Shown piece by piece: positions 17,154 to 25,293 of a stretch of 64,000 nucleotides of DNA. The notes beneath the pieces were generated by a model. The model made no database searches. It had not been told where the DNA came from and was given only the letters and a program-made list of their open reading frames with translations. Numbering within the stretch: the stretch's first letter is position 1; each line of letters begins with the position of its first letter. This stretch comes from Kribbella monticola (GTDB taxonomy: Bacteria; Actinomycetota; Actinomycetes; Propionibacteriales; Kribbellaceae), in contig NZ_QFXK01000033.1 in NCBI RefSeq assembly GCF_003261635.1, positions 350,902-414,901 of the forward strand. The letters run 5' to 3'. A program made the position numbers and the translations under genes.

Positions 17154-17777
17154 ATGCCTATGCACACCCGGCGTTCCGTCCTGGGCTTTGTCGCCGCCTC
17201 CTTCGTCGCTCCGGCCGTCTTGTCGACCGAGCCGGCCAGCGCCTCCGGCACGCTCACCTTCGGGCAGTACGCCGACCAATGGACCATGATCAACCAGGCT
17301 CAGCCGAGTACGTCGTACTGGGCCTACGACCGCGATCGGGCCAAGGTCGGCCTCGAGTACGGCTCGACACCCGTCTGGCGATCCGTCTTCCGGATCGACG
17401 TCGCCCAGCTGGCCGGCGCGCTGATCGACGACGCAGCCTTCGCGATCACCCTCGATCACACGCCGACCGGTAGTCCGACGCCGGTCGACCTGTGGACGAC
17501 CGAAGCGATCGATCCCGGGTCGCCGGTCACCTGGGACAACTTCGCCGGGTCCTGGCTCAGCCGGGTCGGTACGGCGTTCGGCAGCGCCTGGACCGCCGGC
17601 GGCCAGCCGGACCAGGAGCTGCGGTTCTCCGGTCTGGCCGCCGTCGTCCAGCGGACCGTCGACAAGCAGGAGCGGTACGTGACGCTCGGACTCCGGGCGC
17701 CGGAGGAGACCAGCAAGACCCAGTGGAAGAAGTTCTACGCCGAGACCGCCCGCCTCGTGGTCACCTACCAGCGCTGA
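17154..17777 (+). CDS. Secreted DNRLRE-like beta-sandwich protein with Tat-like signal
   Basis: A 207-residue exported protein. The ATG at 17154 follows an AAGGGA ribosome site. The N-terminus HTRRSVLGFVAASFVAPAVLS looks like a twin-arginine signal with cleavage after an Ala-rich stretch (about residue 28). The rest (FRIDVAQLAGALIDDAAFAITL...ETARLVVTYQR) resembles the DNRLRE domain found at the ends of actinobacterial extracellular enzymes and surface proteins. No catalytic motif is seen. Function unknown. Confidence 0.7.
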   Translation: MPMHTRRSVLGFVAASFVAPAVLSTEPASASGTLTFGQYADQWTMINQAQPSTSYWAYDRDRAKVGLEYGSTPVWRSVFRIDVAQLAGALIDDAAFAITLDHTPTGSPTPVDLWTTEAIDPGSPVTWDNFAGSWLSRVGTAFGSAWTAGGQPDQELRFSGLAAVVQRTVDKQERYVTLGLRAPEETSKTQWKKFYAETARLVVTYQR

Positions 17778-17852
17778 GCCCGAAGCCTTGGTCCAGGTGG
17801 GAAAGATCACCCGCCACACCGGGTTCCGTTGACCGTGACGGAACGCGACGGC

Positions 17853-17990
17853 TACGGTTCGGGGGACAACCTGCGGTGCCATGAGGGAAACCGGTGAAAG
17901 TCCGGTACGGCCGCGCCACTGTGAGCGAGCTCCGGCTCGTGAGTCAGGACGCTCGGGCACCAGCAGCCTTTCGAAGGGGACGCGCACTTC
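17853..17990 (+). promoter_or_regulatory. Cobalamin (adenosylcobalamin) riboswitch
   Basis: The conserved cobalamin-riboswitch core is present: GGTGCC (17875-17880) pairs with GGCACC (17956-17961). Between them are the GAGGGAAACCGGTGAAAGTC stretch and the B12-box region CGCGCCACTGTGAGC. A strong AGGAGG at 17994-17999 for cbtB follows directly, so control may be by hiding the ribosome site. It sits upstream of cbtB-cbtA, as expected for a B12-repressed cobalt importer. Outer limits are approximate. Confidence 0.95.
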
Positions 17991-18005
17991 CCTAGGAGGT
18001 TCCAG

Positions 18006-18209
18006 ATGACCGCACCTGTTTCCACTTCATCGGTCGCCGTACCGGCTCTTTCGCCGCGGCTGCTGGCGTTCGCCCTGCTCACCGTCGGCCTCGCGCTGAT
18101 GCTGGCCTACCTGGTGGCGTTCGACCAGGGCGCGCTGTCCCACTCGGGCATGTACCTGCACGAGCTGATGCACGACGGCCGTCACCTGCTCGGCGTTCCC
18201 TGCCACTAG
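18006..18209 (+). CDS. cbtB: Cobalt transporter subunit CbtB
   Basis: A 67-residue single-helix membrane protein (helix about residues 18-40). The characteristic C-terminus HELMHDGRHLLGVPCH supplies His/Cys metal ligands, diagnostic of CbtB. With CbtA it forms a cobalt uptake system feeding cobalamin synthesis. It starts 6 bp after AGGAGG and lies directly below a cobalamin riboswitch, so it should be off when B12 is plentiful. Confidence 0.93.
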   Translation: MTAPVSTSSVAVPALSPRLLAFALLTVGLALMLAYLVAFDQGALSHSGMYLHELMHDGRHLLGVPCH

Positions 18210-18275
18210 CAGTCCTGTCTTCACTTCTCACCACACCTCGGTCCTGACCAGGGCCTTCGGAAAGACAGGTCTGCC

Positions 18276-19052
18276 ATGCGCACCTTCGGATCTCTGCTGG
18301 TGCGCGGACTGATCGTCGGACTCTTCGCCGGCCTGCTGGCCGGAACCTTCGCCTTCGTCACGGGCGAGCCGCGGATCGACTCCGCGATCGCGATCGAAGA
18401 GGCCAACGCGTCCGCGCACTCCCACGACGCCGGCTCCGGCTCGGGCCACCACGAGCACGCGGCCGAGGAAGAACCCCTCGTCAGCCGTGACGGACAGCGC
18501 TTCGGCCTCTTCCTCGCCGCGTCCCTGTACGGCGTGGCGCTGGGCGGCATCTTCGCCGTCGGCTTCACCCTGCTCCGCCGTCGGCTGCGGACCAGCAGCG
18601 ACTCGTACGCCGCCCTCGGGCTGGCCGCCGCGGGGTACGCCGGCATCGTCCTCGTGCCGTTCTTCAAGTACCCGCCGAATCCACCGGCGGTCGGCGATCC
18701 CGACACGATCACCCAGCGAACGGTGACCTACCTGCTCACGCTGGTGATCGGGCTGCTCGCGGTCTGGGCCGGCGTCGCGGCGTCCCGCTGGGTGCAGCGG
18801 TTCGGCGACCTGCCGTGGATCCGGTTGGCCGGTGGCGGCGCCGCCTTGGTGTTGACTGTCGTCGTGGCCTATCTGATCCTGCCGAAGATCAACGAGGTGC
18901 CTGACACCTTCCCGGCGACGCTGCTGTGGCAGTTCCGGCTCGCCTCCCTCGGAACCCAGACGGTCCTGTGGACGCTGCTCGGCATCGGGTTCGCCGCGGC
19001 GATCGACCGCCGTACGCCGGTGGCCGCTGCGCCGAAGGTGGTTGCCGCTTGA
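18276..19052 (+). CDS. cbtA: Cobalt transporter CbtA
   Basis: A 258-residue membrane protein with about six helices. Between the first and second helices is a His-rich loop (HSHDAGSGSGHHEHAAEEE, about residues 46-64), a likely metal-binding site. FFKYPPNPPAVGD is a recognisable family segment. It partners CbtB in the same riboswitch-controlled transcript. The stop overlaps the next gene's TTG start (TTGA). Confidence 0.92.
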   Translation: MRTFGSLLVRGLIVGLFAGLLAGTFAFVTGEPRIDSAIAIEEANASAHSHDAGSGSGHHEHAAEEEPLVSRDGQRFGLFLAASLYGVALGGIFAVGFTLLRRRLRTSSDSYAALGLAAAGYAGIVLVPFFKYPPNPPAVGDPDTITQRTVTYLLTLVIGLLAVWAGVAASRWVQRFGDLPWIRLAGGGAALVLTVVVAYLILPKINEVPDTFPATLLWQFRLASLGTQTVLWTLLGIGFAAAIDRRTPVAAAPKVVAA

Positions 19053-19603
19053 CCGCGCTGACCCTGGTCGCCCACGCGCTCACCCCGGCGTTGCGAGGAC
19101 TAGTCCTCGGTGGCCCGGCCGAGCCGGACGCGACGAGCCTCGCAGCGGCTCGCGAGTTGAAGCTGGACGCGGACGAGGCGTACGCCGGACCGGAACCCGC
19201 TGCGGTGAAGACCGCGGAAGCGTTCGGCCTGACCGCGCGGATCGAGCCGGCACTCCGCGATCGCGAGTACGGCGACTGGTCCGGGCGGAGTCTGGAAGAG
19301 CTGCTGTCGGCGGAGCCCCAGCAAGTCGCCGGCTGGCTTGAACACCCGCACACCGCCCCGCCCGGCGGTGAGAGCGCCAACGACGTGCTCACGCGGGTCG
19401 CCGACTGGTTGGGCGACCTGGCGGGAGCTGGAGCCGACGACCGCCGGAATGTGGTCGCGGTGGTGCACCCGGCCGTCGTACGGGCTGCTGTGCTGTATGT
19501 GCTCGACGCGCCGGTGGAATCGCTCCGGCACGTCGACGTGCGGCCGCTCTCGGTGATCCGGTTGTCCGCTCACGGCGGGTCATGGTCACTCGTCTTCGGA
19601 TAA
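19049..19603 (+). CDS. Histidine-phosphatase-like protein lacking the RHG motif, in the cobalt operon
   Basis: A 184-residue protein with the overall layout of CobC/phosphoglycerate-mutase-type phosphatases: LTLVAHALTPALRG at the start, REYGDWSGRSLEELL (about residues 72-86), PPGGESANDVLTRV, and VVAVVHPAVVRAAV at the end. The normal LVRHGET is changed to LVAHALT, so the catalytic Arg of RHG is absent, while His9, Glu73 and His140 remain. A TTG start overlapping the cbtA stop means coupled translation under B12 control. It may be an altered-specificity enzyme or a non-catalytic partner. Confidence 0.8.
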   Translation: MTALTLVAHALTPALRGLVLGGPAEPDATSLAAARELKLDADEAYAGPEPAAVKTAEAFGLTARIEPALRDREYGDWSGRSLEELLSAEPQQVAGWLEHPHTAPPGGESANDVLTRVADWLGDLAGAGADDRRNVVAVVHPAVVRAAVLYVLDAPVESLRHVDVRPLSVIRLSAHGGSWSLVFG

Positions 19604-19680
19604 TCAGGACTTCCCGTCAGGGACTTCCGATGTCAGACTGCGGGGACCCTAGGGTCACCGGATGCTGACGGGGAGTCGCG

Positions 19681-20928
19681 ATGGCGGACGAGTTCGAGCT
19701 GCTGGTCCGGCGGGTGCAGGAGCTGCCCGCCGAAGTAGCGGCGTACGAGGTGCGTTCGTACTTCGATTCGCTCGCGCCCGGCGATGCTTCGCGACTCGCG
19801 GAGACGCGGCCGGACGAGGTCGGCTCGCTCGACGGGGCGCCGGCTGCGCTTCGGTACCGCGCGAACCATCTGCGGCTGGTCGACGCTCGCGATCGGCTGC
19901 GAGACGCTGGTCCTCTCGCGGAGCATGAGCGGAAGCGGCTGGAGACCCTCGACGAGCTGTTGACACCGGTGGCGCACGCCGAGGTAGATGCCTCGGGCAA
20001 GGTTGTCGAAGTGCTCCGGGATCGGCAGTTCCTCTCACTTCAGCCGGAAGGGCAGGGGCGGGCGGTCGAGGTGCTGGGGGAGCTCGATCGGGCGCGCAAC
20101 GTCGCCGTACTGGTTCCCGGGATGGGGAACAGCCTGGAAACGCTGCGTGGGCAGGTGGATCGGGCCGATCTGATCCGGCACGAGGCCGGACCCGGGACGG
20201 CCGCGGTGCTGTGGCTCGACTACGACTCGCCGCAAGGGCTGCGGGAGGCGGCGAGCAAGCGGGCGGCGATCCAGGCCGGACCGGCCCTGCGGCGGTTCAT
20301 GGCCGGGCTGGAGACGGAGAGGTTGCCAGAGGCAAGTGTCACGCTGGTCGGGCACAGCTACGGAAGCGATGTGGTCGGCCAGGGGATGTTGCAAGGCGTC
20401 CGGGTGGATCGGGTCGTGCTCACCGGCAGCCCGGGAATCACCAAATTCGTCAACCAGGCTTCGGATTTCGTGCCACCTCCGACCAGACTGTACGTCGAAC
20501 GCGCGCCCGGCGACTACGTGTCCTACAGCGAGTGGCACGGGCCGGACCCGGCCACCTTCCCGGATGCGATCCGGATGGCGACGAACGACGAGACGGTCTC
20601 GGTGCACTGGCACAACGAGTACTACCGGCAGAACAGCGAGGCGTTACGCAACATCGGCCGCGTCGTGCGCGGCGACCTCGCACACATCACCACCACCGAC
20701 ACCACGCGCGCGCATGAGTCCAAGCTCGCGCTCGGCATCTCCTGGGCCGACCCGTTGAACAACGCGGCCGCAGTCGCCAGCAAGGTGTATGACGGAGTCG
20801 TGTCCCTCACCAAACGCAACCACACCTCAGCCGCTGGGGTCGCGACAGACGGCAGCCGCCCGAGCCCGGTCGTTCGGGGGACGGCTGTTCCTGGGGCTGG
20901 GCGGCGGAGTGAAGGGCAGGGGCGATGA
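19681..20928 (+). CDS. Alpha/beta hydrolase (DUF1023 type)
   Basis: A 415-residue protein. The C-terminal half is an alpha/beta-hydrolase of the actinobacterial DUF1023 family: VAVLVPGMGNSLETL (oxyanion side), LWLDYDSPQG, and the nucleophile elbow LVGHSYGSDVVG (Ser about residue 224), with a candidate catalytic His in VRGDLAHITTTD. The N-terminal 120 residues are charged and helical. GGGGAG precedes the ATG. Substrate unknown. The stop overlaps the next start by 4 bp. Confidence 0.85.
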   Translation: MADEFELLVRRVQELPAEVAAYEVRSYFDSLAPGDASRLAETRPDEVGSLDGAPAALRYRANHLRLVDARDRLRDAGPLAEHERKRLETLDELLTPVAHAEVDASGKVVEVLRDRQFLSLQPEGQGRAVEVLGELDRARNVAVLVPGMGNSLETLRGQVDRADLIRHEAGPGTAAVLWLDYDSPQGLREAASKRAAIQAGPALRRFMAGLETERLPEASVTLVGHSYGSDVVGQGMLQGVRVDRVVLTGSPGITKFVNQASDFVPPPTRLYVERAPGDYVSYSEWHGPDPATFPDAIRMATNDETVSVHWHNEYYRQNSEALRNIGRVVRGDLAHITTTDTTRAHESKLALGISWADPLNNAAAVASKVYDGVVSLTKRNHTSAAGVATDGSRPSPVVRGTAVPGAGRRSEGQGR

Positions 20929-21302
20929 CGCTGACGGAAGCGCGCGAGGTGCTCCGGACGGAGTTGCTGGCGGTGGCGGCAGCCGTCGTACCGGGGCAGA
21001 CTCCGGTCGTCACTCACGACCCCGGGCCCGTCAATCCCGGTGCGCTCTTCGACGGGCGAGGCCCCGCGACCATCTGCTCGATCACCGTCGAGACAGGCGA
21101 GCCGACCGCTCAACCGGATCCCGACGCTGCCGTCTCCGCGGCTGCGGCCGCCCTCGCCGACCGAGGCTGGACGACCTCGGTCGCAACAGAAGACGGCCAC
21201 CATCGCGTCTCGGCCTCTCGGGACGGCTACGCGATCGCCGTCCACGCCTGGCCCACCGACTGGCGGATCACCTTCACCGGCGACACCCCAGCCATCGGCT
21301 AG
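20925..21302 (+). CDS. Small hypothetical protein coupled to the DUF1023 hydrolase
   Basis: A 125-residue protein starting at an ATGA overlap with the hydrolase, so it is probably translationally coupled. No signal peptide or membrane helix is evident. The C-terminal part (RVSASRDGYAIAVHAWPTDWRITFTGDTP) looks like a short beta-rich domain. Not recognised; likely a partner of the hydrolase. Confidence 0.65.
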   Translation: MTLTEAREVLRTELLAVAAAVVPGQTPVVTHDPGPVNPGALFDGRGPATICSITVETGEPTAQPDPDAAVSAAAAALADRGWTTSVATEDGHHRVSASRDGYAIAVHAWPTDWRITFTGDTPAIG

Positions 21303-21363
21303 CGCAAACCGCGAGGCAGCCCGCGGTGGGCCGCGCGCTCGCGACCACCCGCGAGCGGCGGGG

Positions 21364-21741
21364 CTAGCTGGTCGCGGCGCGTTCGGCGGCGCTGCGGAGG
21401 ACGCAGAACTCGTGCTCTTCCGGGTCGAGCATGACGACGAAACCGGTGCCGTCCGGATTGCGGTGGTCGTGGGCGATGGTGGCGCCGAGGGCGAGCAGAC
21501 GCTCGACCTCCTCGTCGCGCGGCACGTCGGGTTCGAGGTCGAGGTGGACGCGGTTCTTCGCGGCCTTGGTGTCGTTGTTCTGCTCGAACAGCAGCGTGAC
21601 CGAGTCCGTCACGACCGCGGCGTACGGGTCGCCGGGGTTGTCGTCGTCGGGCCGGTCGACGCCGAACACTTCGAGCCAGAATCCGGCCAGCTGGTAAGGA
21701 TCGCGGGCATCGAACGTGACAGTGCGTACTTTGGAGGTCAT
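21364..21741 (-). CDS. VOC/glyoxalase-like protein
   Basis: A 125-residue single-domain protein of the vicinal-oxygen-chelate fold: VTFDARDPYQLAGFWLEVFG at the start, RVHLDLEPDVPRDEEVERLLALGA in the middle and FVVMLDPEEHEFCVL at the end. Members act as dioxygenases, glyoxalases or resistance proteins; the specific role is unknown. AGGAAG precedes the ATG. It follows the methyltransferase gene by 21 bp and is probably co-transcribed. Confidence 0.85.
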   Translation of the reverse strand: MTSKVRTVTFDARDPYQLAGFWLEVFGVDRPDDDNPGDPYAAVVTDSVTLLFEQNNDTKAAKNRVHLDLEPDVPRDEEVERLLALGATIAHDHRNPDGTGFVVMLDPEEHEFCVLRSAAERAATS

Positions 21742-21762
21742 TCGCCGAGCTTCCTGTAGGGA

Positions 21763-22437
21763 TCAGCTTTCCGCCACCGAATTGTCCGGTTTGACGAAGA
21801 ACAGGCAGGCACCGGGGCGTTCGGCGTCCAAACCGGTGTGGAAGCTGGAGTGGACCGTGAAGCCGGCCGCGGTGCCGACGGCGGAGAGCTCCTCCGGCGT
21901 ACGGCGGTAGACGTTCAGCGACATCGGGTGGCCGCCGTAGCCCGAGGTCTTGTGCGTGCTTCCGGTGCCGACGTGGAAGCCGACGAGCAGTTGGCCCCCT
22001 GGGCGCAGCACGCGACAGAACTCGGCGAAAGCCGTCGTCAGAGCGTCCGCCGGGAGATGGACCGTGGACCACCAGGAGACGATGCCGGCCAGCTCGCCGT
22101 CCGGGAGGTCCAGCGCTGTCATCGAGCCGACCTCGAAGCGCAAGCCGGGAAAGTCCCGGCGAGCGGTCTCGATCATGCCCGGCGAAAGGTCGATGCCGAA
22201 GGCGGACACTCCGAGCGACTGCAGTAGCGCGGTCACCCGCCCCGGCCCGCAGCCGACGTCGAGCACCTCACCGTCCGCGCCGACCAGTGAGCCGAAGTAC
22301 GTCAGGAGCGGGACCTCCGACGGACCGCCGCTGACGACCAGTTTCGCGTAGTCGGCAGCGACGGTGTCGTAGGAGACCCGGACGGCATCCATGTACGTGT
22401 CGTCCGGAGCTGCGGTGTTGCCGAAGGAGATAGTCAC
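21763..22437 (-). CDS. Class I SAM-dependent methyltransferase
   Basis: A 224-residue Rossmann-fold methyltransferase with motif I VLDVGCGPGRVTALL (about residues 58-72), an acidic strand-2 end GIDLSPGMIETAR, and VLRPGGQLLVGFHVG (post-II region). Substrate unknown. The GTG start at 22437 is used. It is upstream of the VOC gene on the same strand. Confidence 0.9.
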   Translation of the reverse strand: MTISFGNTAAPDDTYMDAVRVSYDTVAADYAKLVVSGGPSEVPLLTYFGSLVGADGEVLDVGCGPGRVTALLQSLGVSAFGIDLSPGMIETARRDFPGLRFEVGSMTALDLPDGELAGIVSWWSTVHLPADALTTAFAEFCRVLRPGGQLLVGFHVGTGSTHKTSGYGGHPMSLNVYRRTPEELSAVGTAAGFTVHSSFHTGLDAERPGACLFFVKPDNSVAES

Positions 22438-22471
22438 CCGGCCGAGGCTAGAGCCCGGCTAGGACACTTTT

Positions 22472-23320
22472 CTAAGCCTTGCCGAGAGCCTGCTTCTGCT
22501 TGCCGAGGCCGTCGATCTCGCACTCGACGACGTCGCCCGGCGAGAGGTACGGGAACCGGCCCGACAAGGCGACACCTTCCGGCGTACCGGTGTTGAGCAG
22601 GTCGCCCGGATCCAGCGTCATGTACTGCGACAGGTCGCGGATCAGCGCTGCGACCGAGAAGATCATGTCGCGGGTGTTCGAGTCCTGCCGGACCTCACCG
22701 TTGACCCAGGACCTCAGCCCGAGGTTGAACGGGTCCACCTCGTCAGCCGGGACCAACGAAGGGCCGAGCGGGTTGAAGGTCTCGCAGCACTTGCCCTTCG
22801 ACCACTGGCCGCCGGACACCTCGAGCTGGAAGGCGCGCTCCGACACGTCGTTGGAGACCGTGTAGCCCGCGATGCAGGCGAGTGCCTCCTCGTCGGTCTC
22901 GACGTAACGGGCGGTCTTGCCGATCACGACCGCGAGCTCGACCTCCCAGTCCGTCTTGGTGCTGCCACGCGGAACCAGTACCTCGTCGTACGGGCCGACG
23001 ACCGTGTTCGGGTGCTTGAAGAAGACGATCGGGTTGGCCGGTGGTTCGGAGCCCGATTCGGCGGCGTGGGCCGCGTAGTTCTGGCCGATGCAGACGACCG
23101 CGGCCGGCCTGGCGATCGGGGCGCCGATCCGCAGGCCGTCGACGGAGGCCGGCGTCAGCGAGCCGTCGGCGAGTGCCGCCCGGACGCGGGCGATGCCGTC
23201 CGAGGCGAGGAACGCGCCGTCGATGTCGGCGGTGACGGAGCTCAGGTCGTAGACGGTGCCATCGGCGTCGCGCACGTACGGGCGCTCCTCACCGACCGCG
23301 CCGAGGCGCAGCAGTTCCAC
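22472..23320 (-). CDS. Fumarylacetoacetate-hydrolase-family protein (2,4-diketo-3-deoxy-sugar-acid hydrolase candidate)
   Basis: A 282-residue FAH-fold hydrolase: CIGQNYAAHAAESG, PIVFFKHPNTVVGP, the metal-binding DWEVELAVVIGK (Glu pair) and NTGTPEGVALS. In non-phosphorylative L-fucose/L-rhamnose pathways such enzymes split 2,4-diketo-3-deoxy acids into pyruvate and lactate. That fits the neighbouring dehydratase and lactonase. The GTG start has GGGAGAAG upstream. It lies 21 bp after gntR, so the two form one operon, divergent from the transporter genes. Confidence 0.85.
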   Translation of the reverse strand: MELLRLGAVGEERPYVRDADGTVYDLSSVTADIDGAFLASDGIARVRAALADGSLTPASVDGLRIGAPIARPAAVVCIGQNYAAHAAESGSEPPANPIVFFKHPNTVVGPYDEVLVPRGSTKTDWEVELAVVIGKTARYVETDEEALACIAGYTVSNDVSERAFQLEVSGGQWSKGKCCETFNPLGPSLVPADEVDPFNLGLRSWVNGEVRQDSNTRDMIFSVAALIRDLSQYMTLDPGDLLNTGTPEGVALSGRFPYLSPGDVVECEIDGLGKQKQALGKA

Positions 23321-23341
23321 AGACTTCTCCCTAGGGAATCT

Positions 23342-24037
23342 TCACTCTTTGTCGAACACGGGACGCAGGCGCGCCCGTGAGGCTTCGATGTGCGACCGCA
23401 TCGCCGCGGCTGCTTCCTCCGGCTCGCCTTTGCGGACCGCCGCCACGACCGTCTTGTGCTCGCGCAACGCCTTGGTGGCGATCCCGCCGCCGTAGTACAG
23501 GCGGAACAGGTGCAGGTGGCAGTGGGTGCGCGCGAAGGACTGCCGGGCGGTGTCGTTGCCGGACAATTCCAGTACGAGGTCGTGGAAGCGCTGGTCGTGG
23601 GCGGCCATCGCCTTGTAGCTGTCGTAGTCGGGACGGTCCGGTACGTCGGTGTAGCTGAGCATCTCGTTCTTCAGGCGGGCGAGGTCCTCGGCGCCGGCCC
23701 GCTCGGCGGCGCGGGCCGCTGCCCATGGCTCGATGTGCAGCCGGTACTCGAAGAGGTCCTCGAACTCCGCCCGGGTCAGCCGGGAGGAGACCCGGTACCC
23801 GCGCAGTGGCTCCTTGATCACCAGGCCGTCGGACTCCAGCCGGGCCAGCGACTCCCTGATCGGAGTCTGCGAGATGCCCAGCTCCCGGGTCAGCGCGTCG
23901 ATGTTCAGCCGGGTCCCCGGCTCGACGACGCTGTCCATGATCAGGCCCTTGACCGTCTCGTAGACGTCGTCACTCAGCACCTGGCGTTGGGGCAGGCGGC
24001 TGAGCTGTCCCGCCAGACCCGCATGAGCATCTGTCAC
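23342..24037 (-). CDS. GntR-family regulator (FCD type) of the sugar-acid island
   Basis: A 231-residue regulator. The N-terminal winged HTH (about residues 20-80) includes LTRELGISQTPIRESLARLESDGLV. The C-terminal all-helical FCD ligand domain (FEYRLHIEPWAAARAA...AAHDQRFHDLVLELSGN) binds metal and organic acids in this family. The second GTG (24037) is chosen because GGGAGGA sits 6 bp upstream. It probably controls the divergent promoter pair through the palindrome at 24150-24161, responding to a pathway acid. Confidence 0.9.
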   Translation of the reverse strand: MTDAHAGLAGQLSRLPQRQVLSDDVYETVKGLIMDSVVEPGTRLNIDALTRELGISQTPIRESLARLESDGLVIKEPLRGYRVSSRLTRAEFEDLFEYRLHIEPWAAARAAERAGAEDLARLKNEMLSYTDVPDRPDYDSYKAMAAHDQRFHDLVLELSGNDTARQSFARTHCHLHLFRLYYGGGIATKALREHKTVVAAVRKGEPEEAAAAMRSHIEASRARLRPVFDKE

Positions 24038-24149
24038 AGTCACTCCTCCCGAAGCCCCATCATGCCGGTTCCCACCGTCGGTGTCGCAGTCGTTACCGCG
24101 GCAGGTCTTGACGCGCACCAGTGTGAACCGGCAGCATCACGTAAGCAAT

Positions 24150-24161
24150 ATCCTATAGGAT
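24150..24161. promoter_or_regulatory. Candidate GntR operator of the sugar-acid island
   Basis: ATCCTATAGGAT is a perfect 12-bp palindrome 17 bp upstream of the binding-protein start, in the divergent gap after gntR. The short AT-centred palindrome is typical of FCD-type GntR sites. Binding is inferred from position and form. Confidence 0.65.
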
Positions 24162-24178
24162 CCTTGAGGAGCCAGTCC

Positions 24179-25273
24179 ATGAACGTCCCGTCGCTCTACC
24201 GTAGGACAGCCGCCGGGCTGGTCATCGTTGCACTCGCCGCCACCGGATGCAGCACCAAGAGCTCGAGCGACAACTCCGGCGGAACCACCGGCAACGACGC
24301 CTCGACCGGTACGTCGAGTGGTCCGGTCACGCTCAAGGACGGCTCCAAGGTGAAGCTGGCGCTGATCCCAGGTGGGGCGCACCCCTACTTCCAGCCGTGG
24401 AAGGCGACCGCCGAGCAGGACAAGACCGAGTTCAAGCTGGCCGACGCCACCTTCAACGAGACCGGCGAGTGGGACCAGGGCAAGCAGAACAACGTGATCA
24501 ACTCGCTCGCGGCGCAGGGGTACAACGCGTTCGGCATCTTCGGCGTGTCGCCGACCGACATCAACTCGACCTTCGAGGACCTGAAGTCCAAGGGGTTCGT
24601 GGTCGGCTCGCTGGCGTCCTGCCCGGCCGGCGACACCGACTCGGCCGACTTCTGCCTGTCCACGGACGTCGAGGCGGCGGCGTACAAGGCGGCCAAGGCG
24701 GCCATCGACGCGATGGGCGGCGAGGGCGCGCTGGTGCACCTGACCGGCAACAATGTCGACTCCAACACCCAGCGCCGGATCGCCGGCGTCCGCAAGGCGA
24801 TCGCCGAGACGAACGGCAAGGTCACCGAACTGTCGGTGATCACCGACATCGACACGGACCTGCAGACCGCGCAGAAGGCAGTCGCCGACCTGCTCGCCTC
24901 CAAGGGCAAGGAGATCAAGGGGATCGTCACCACGGCGTACAACCCGGCGGTCGCCGCCGCCGACGGGGTCGCCACCAGCAAGCTGCCGATCAAGGTGGTC
25001 GCGATCGACGACGACGCCAAGATCCTGTCGGCGATCAAGAGCGGCGGAGTGGCCGCGACGGTGACCCAGAACCCGGTCGGCCAGGCGTACGTCGGTGGCT
25101 GGCTGCTCGCCCTGCTCGGCTCGAAGCAGTGCACGATGAAGACGCCCGGCGTGACCGTCGATTCCGGTTCCTTCATCGTCACCAAGGCCAACGTGGACAC
25201 CTACGACAACGAGCGGAAGGCGAAGACGGTCGAACTGCAGAAGGAATTCGCGAGCAAGCTCAGCTGCCAGTAA
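24179..25273 (+). CDS. Sugar ABC transporter substrate-binding lipoprotein
   Basis: A 364-residue lipoprotein: signal peptide with lipobox LAATGC (Cys at about residue 22), a Ser/Gly/Thr-rich linker, then a periplasmic-binding-protein fold of the ribose/galactose class (KLALIPGGAHPYFQPW; AAQGYNAFGIFGVSPTDI; LVHLTGNN). It captures the island's substrate outside the membrane for the two permeases and ATPase downstream. It is the first gene of the rightward operon, just after the GntR palindrome. Confidence 0.92.
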   Translation: MNVPSLYRRTAAGLVIVALAATGCSTKSSSDNSGGTTGNDASTGTSSGPVTLKDGSKVKLALIPGGAHPYFQPWKATAEQDKTEFKLADATFNETGEWDQGKQNNVINSLAAQGYNAFGIFGVSPTDINSTFEDLKSKGFVVGSLASCPAGDTDSADFCLSTDVEAAAYKAAKAAIDAMGGEGALVHLTGNNVDSNTQRRIAGVRKAIAETNGKVTELSVITDIDTDLQTAQKAVADLLASKGKEIKGIVTTAYNPAVAAADGVATSKLPIKVVAIDDDAKILSAIKSGGVAATVTQNPVGQAYVGGWLLALLGSKQCTMKTPGVTVDSGSFIVTKANVDTYDNERKAKTVELQKEFASKLSCQ

Positions 25274-25293
25274 TCCGACCGTCCCTGCTTGCT

